Positions 7,104-8,247 of a DNA stretch of 8,247 bases are shown in pieces. The translations under genes and the position numbers were made by a program. Each line of letters opens with the position of its first letter. Position 1 is the first letter of the stretch. Source of the stretch: an uncultured Oscillospiraceae bacterium (lineage in GTDB: Bacteria > Bacillota > Clostridia > Oscillospirales > Acutalibacteraceae); the NCBI GenBank assembly GCA_910588415.1, contig CAJUPK010000111.1:1-8247 (forward strand), written 5' to 3'. The notes beneath the pieces are model-generated. The model ran no database searches and had not been told where the DNA came from. It was given only the letters and a program-made list of their open reading frames with translations.

Positions 7104-7131
7104 TTGACATTTCCAAAAAAATTGGTATAAT
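7104..7131 (+). promoter_or_regulatory. Strong sigma-A promoter of the tRNA genes
   Basis: A perfect -35 box TTGACA (7104-7109) and a perfect -10 box TATAAT (7126-7131) are separated by 16 bases. TGG before the -10 adds an extended -10 motif. Transcription should start near 7138, about 27 bases before tRNA-Gln. This is the clearest promoter in the window and fits a stable-RNA operon. Confidence 0.93.
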
Positions 7132-7164
7132 AGATGATGTCCCCGGCAGAAAGGCCGGAAAGAA

Positions 7165-7238
7165 AGCGGTATTGTGTAATGGTAGCACAGCAGACTCTGA
7201 CTCTGTTTGTCTGGGTTCAAATCCTGGTACCGCTGCCA
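7165..7238 (+). tRNA. tRNA-Gln (anticodon CTG)
   Basis: The 74-base sequence folds as a full cloverleaf. The acceptor is AGCGGTA/TACCGCT, the D stem GTGT/GCAC, and the anticodon stem GCAGA/TCTGT with loop CTCTGAC. The anticodon CTG is at 7197-7199. The T stem is CTGGG/CCTGG with loop TTCAAAT. The discriminator is G and CCA is encoded. It reads the CAG codon, so a second tRNA-Gln(TTG) is expected elsewhere for CAA. Confidence 0.96.
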
Positions 7239-7239
7239 A

Positions 7240-7282
7240 AGAGGGGCCTGGACCCAATGGGGCCCAGGCTCTCTTTATTTGT
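7240..7282 (+). terminator. Terminator-like hairpin between the two tRNA genes
   Basis: Starting two bases after tRNA-Gln, AGAGGGGCCTGG (7240-7251) pairs imperfectly with CCCAGGCTCTCT (7263-7274), with one mismatch and a bulge. The T-rich tail TTTATTTGTCT follows. It looks like an intrinsic terminator, yet tRNA-Pro follows within 40 bases without an obvious promoter of its own. It may therefore be partial, or be a processing hairpin. Confidence 0.6.
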
Positions 7283-7317
7283 CTATGCCGGTCCCTTACG
7301 GATACGGCAAAGCATGG

Positions 7318-7394
<77 letters not shown>

Positions 7395-7421
7395 TCCTAA
7401 GAAAACCAAAAAGATATTTGG

Positions 7422-7453
7422 GCAAAAAACCGCGTAACCACGCGGTTTTTTGC
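7422..7453 (+). terminator. Strong intrinsic terminator after tRNA-Pro
   Basis: GCAAAAAACCGCG (7422-7434) is a perfect 13-base inverted partner of CGCGGTTTTTTGC (7441-7453) across the loop TAACCA. The CCGCG/CGCGG core is followed by six T on the plus strand and, because of the symmetry, also on the minus strand. It is therefore a likely bidirectional terminator closing the tRNA unit. Confidence 0.92.
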
Positions 7454-7560
7454 ATCTCAAAAGCCTGGATTTGAAAAGTGCGAAAACGCGGATGGCAAAA
7501 CGGCGTTTTGGCTTTGCGGCAGGAAGTGAACCCTCACAACAACAGAATAAAGAGAAAAGA

Positions 7561-7592
7561 GAGGGCCAGCAGGAGAATAACTGCTGGCCCTC
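7561..7592. terminator. Perfect 12-bp hairpin, terminator candidate mainly for the minus strand
   Basis: GAGGGCCAGCAG (7561-7572) pairs perfectly with CTGCTGGCCCTC (7581-7592) over the loop GAGAATAA. On the plus strand it is followed by TTGCTACAAAAA, which is a poor T-tract. On the minus strand it is followed by TCTTTTCTCTTTATT, a good one. Its loop is shared with the hairpin at 6936-6962. Confidence 0.55.
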
Positions 7593-7609
7593 TTGCTACA
7601 AAAATACAT

Positions 7610-7658
7610 AGCCGGTCGCTGGAGAGCAATCCCCAAAATAAGCGACCGGCTTTTTTTA
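7610..7658 (+). terminator. Strong intrinsic terminator or attenuator before the permease genes
   Basis: AGCCGGTCGCT (7610-7620) pairs perfectly with AGCGACCGGCT (7641-7651) over a 20-base loop and runs directly into seven T and ATTTC. The next ribosome binding site starts 8 bases after this tract. That close spacing fits transcription attenuation of the permease genes, but it could also simply end an upstream transcript. Confidence 0.8.
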
Positions 7659-7679
7659 TTTCAGGAAGGAGCTGAACCT

Positions 7680-7748
7680 ATGATAACCCTAAAAATCTGG
7701 CACGGCCCCATGCGGACCAATCTGATGGGAGGCGGCAGTCATGCGTAA
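7680..7748 (+). CDS. 22-codon ORF overlapping the permease start (leader peptide or gene remnant)
   Basis: ATG at 7680 is preceded by AAGGAG at an ideal 8 bases and opens a 22-residue frame, MITLKIWHGPM then RTNLMGGGSHA, which stops at TAA (7746-7748). Its last 8 bases overlap the permease start at 7741, an arrangement typical of translational coupling. ABC ATPase genes usually sit just upstream of such permeases, and the end NLMGGGSHA recalls, to my eye, the C-terminal tails of some of those ATPases. The ORF may therefore be the remnant of a deleted ATPase gene. A true leader peptide is the alternative. No homology can be proved at this length. Confidence 0.4.
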   Translation: MITLKIWHGPMRTNLMGGGSHA

Positions 7749-8247
7749 CCTGTTGCAAGCAAATCTGTTCCGCCTGTTTCGGAGCTGGGTGTTTTGGGGC
7801 GCGATGCTGGTAATGGTGGGTGGCGCGTTGGCAGTCTGCATCGGCGCTTATCACGATATGGTGCTCTATAACGAGCCGGGTTACATGGAGCCGCTTGATA
7901 AGACACTGTTTCGGGCAGAGCAGGCTCTAGGTATTACCGCAGCCATTGTGGTGAGCCTGTTTGTGGGAATAGAGTATAGCGGCGGTGCCATCCGCAATAA
8001 GCTGGTGGTTGGAAAAAGCCGGATAACCGTTTATCTTGCAGGTTATTTGGCCTGTGCGGGGGTGGTCTTGCTCCTGTTCCTGGTGTCATCTCTTGCGGCA
8101 TTGGCATTGGGGAGCGTCTTGTTCTCCGCACCATCAGCCTCACCGGGCACAATCATGACAGCGTTTTTCGTGGGAGCCATGACATGTCTTTTATATACCC
8201 TCTTTGGCGTTTCTACAGATGAATATACTGCGCAGCCCAGTCAGATC
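7741..8247 (+). CDS. ABC-2-type transporter permease, partial (3' end outside window)
   Basis: The frame from ATG at 7741 (GGGAGG 7 bases upstream) stays open for 169 codons to the window edge. It starts MRNLLQANLFRLFRSWVFWG, typical of ABC-2 membrane subunits. Four hydrophobic segments follow at about residues 16-37, 63-78, 96-128 and 138-158. The loop GIEYSGGAIRNKLVVGKSR (about 76-94) is the characteristic short motif after the second segment in this group of permeases, which are often linked to bacitracin or lantibiotic efflux. The partner ATPase is not visible upstream, where it would normally be. The last eleven residues (TDEYTAQPSQI) turn abruptly hydrophilic where the family would continue in membrane, so the frame may be disrupted near 8216. 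Family call is good; substrate unknown. Confidence 0.75.
   Translation, partial: MRNLLQANLFRLFRSWVFWGAMLVMVGGALAVCIGAYHDMVLYNEPGYMEPLDKTLFRAEQALGITAAIVVSLFVGIEYSGGAIRNKLVVGKSRITVYLAGYLACAGVVLLLFLVSSLAALALGSVLFSAPSASPGTIMTAFFVGAMTCLLYTLFGVSTDEYTAQPSQI

Larger units (their letters stand above)
7454..7665. other. Non-coding leader region before the permease genes
   Basis: About 210 bases carry no supported gene. The open frame starting at a GTG (7478) lacks family features and crosses two hairpins. No sigma-A promoter with acceptable boxes was found. The region holds two perfect hairpins (7561-7592 and 7610-7651), the second a strong terminator only 8 bases before the next ribosome binding site. 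It could be the 5' leader of the downstream genes with an attenuator, or the end of a short non-coding RNA. Confidence 0.45.

Noticed and set aside
7478..7675. 65-codon plus-strand ORF before the permease
   Set aside because: GTG start, no good ribosome binding site, basic low-information sequence, and it crosses two perfect hairpins including a strong terminator.

Overview
The window reads as chromosomal DNA of a motile, anaerobic, fairly GC-rich Firmicute. A gut Clostridia of the Oscillospiraceae type is my best guess. The signs are strong AGGAGG-type ribosome binding sites, a fliD-fliS-fliT flagellar run, a ferredoxin-domain aldo/keto reductase typical of clostridia, CCA-encoding tRNA genes behind a near-perfect sigma-A promoter, and genes rich in G/C-ending codons. 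The assignment is inferred from gene content and style, not from a marker gene.

Left part, minus strand (1-1602): an orphan ParA/Soj-type ATPase (847-1602) is followed by a ComFB-domain gene that starts at 710 and runs off the left edge. The ComFB protein has a long Pro/Glu-rich, probably disordered stretch before its Cys-x-Cys-x2-Cys domain. ComFB proteins have been reported to bind cyclic di-GMP, and ParA proteins position cell components, so this pair beside flagellar genes is the most intriguing association here. A short hairpin and a TATAAT box lie between the two genes.

Centre, plus strand (1790-5389): fliD (filament cap), fliS (flagellin chaperone) and a small helical FliT/FlgN-like protein form a late flagellar filament-assembly cluster. 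Between fliD and fliS lies a roughly 160-bp element with imperfect terminal inverted repeats and nested hairpins, resembling a MITE or a palindromic intergenic repeat. A GC-rich hairpin follows the cluster. A monocistronic-looking aldo/keto reductase with two [4Fe-4S] cysteine sets (5532-6710) comes next.

Right part, plus strand (6711-8247): about 450 bases with no protein gene lead to a strong promoter driving tRNA-Gln(CTG) and tRNA-Pro(CGG). A terminator-like hairpin sits between the two tRNAs and a perfect intrinsic terminator follows them. A second non-coding stretch carries two more perfect hairpins, the last a strong terminator. Immediately after it come a 22-codon ORF and an overlapping ABC-2-type permease gene that leaves the window at the right edge. 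Two hairpins flanking the tRNA pair share the same 10-base loop on different stems.

I see no CRISPR array, transposase, rRNA gene or phage gene.
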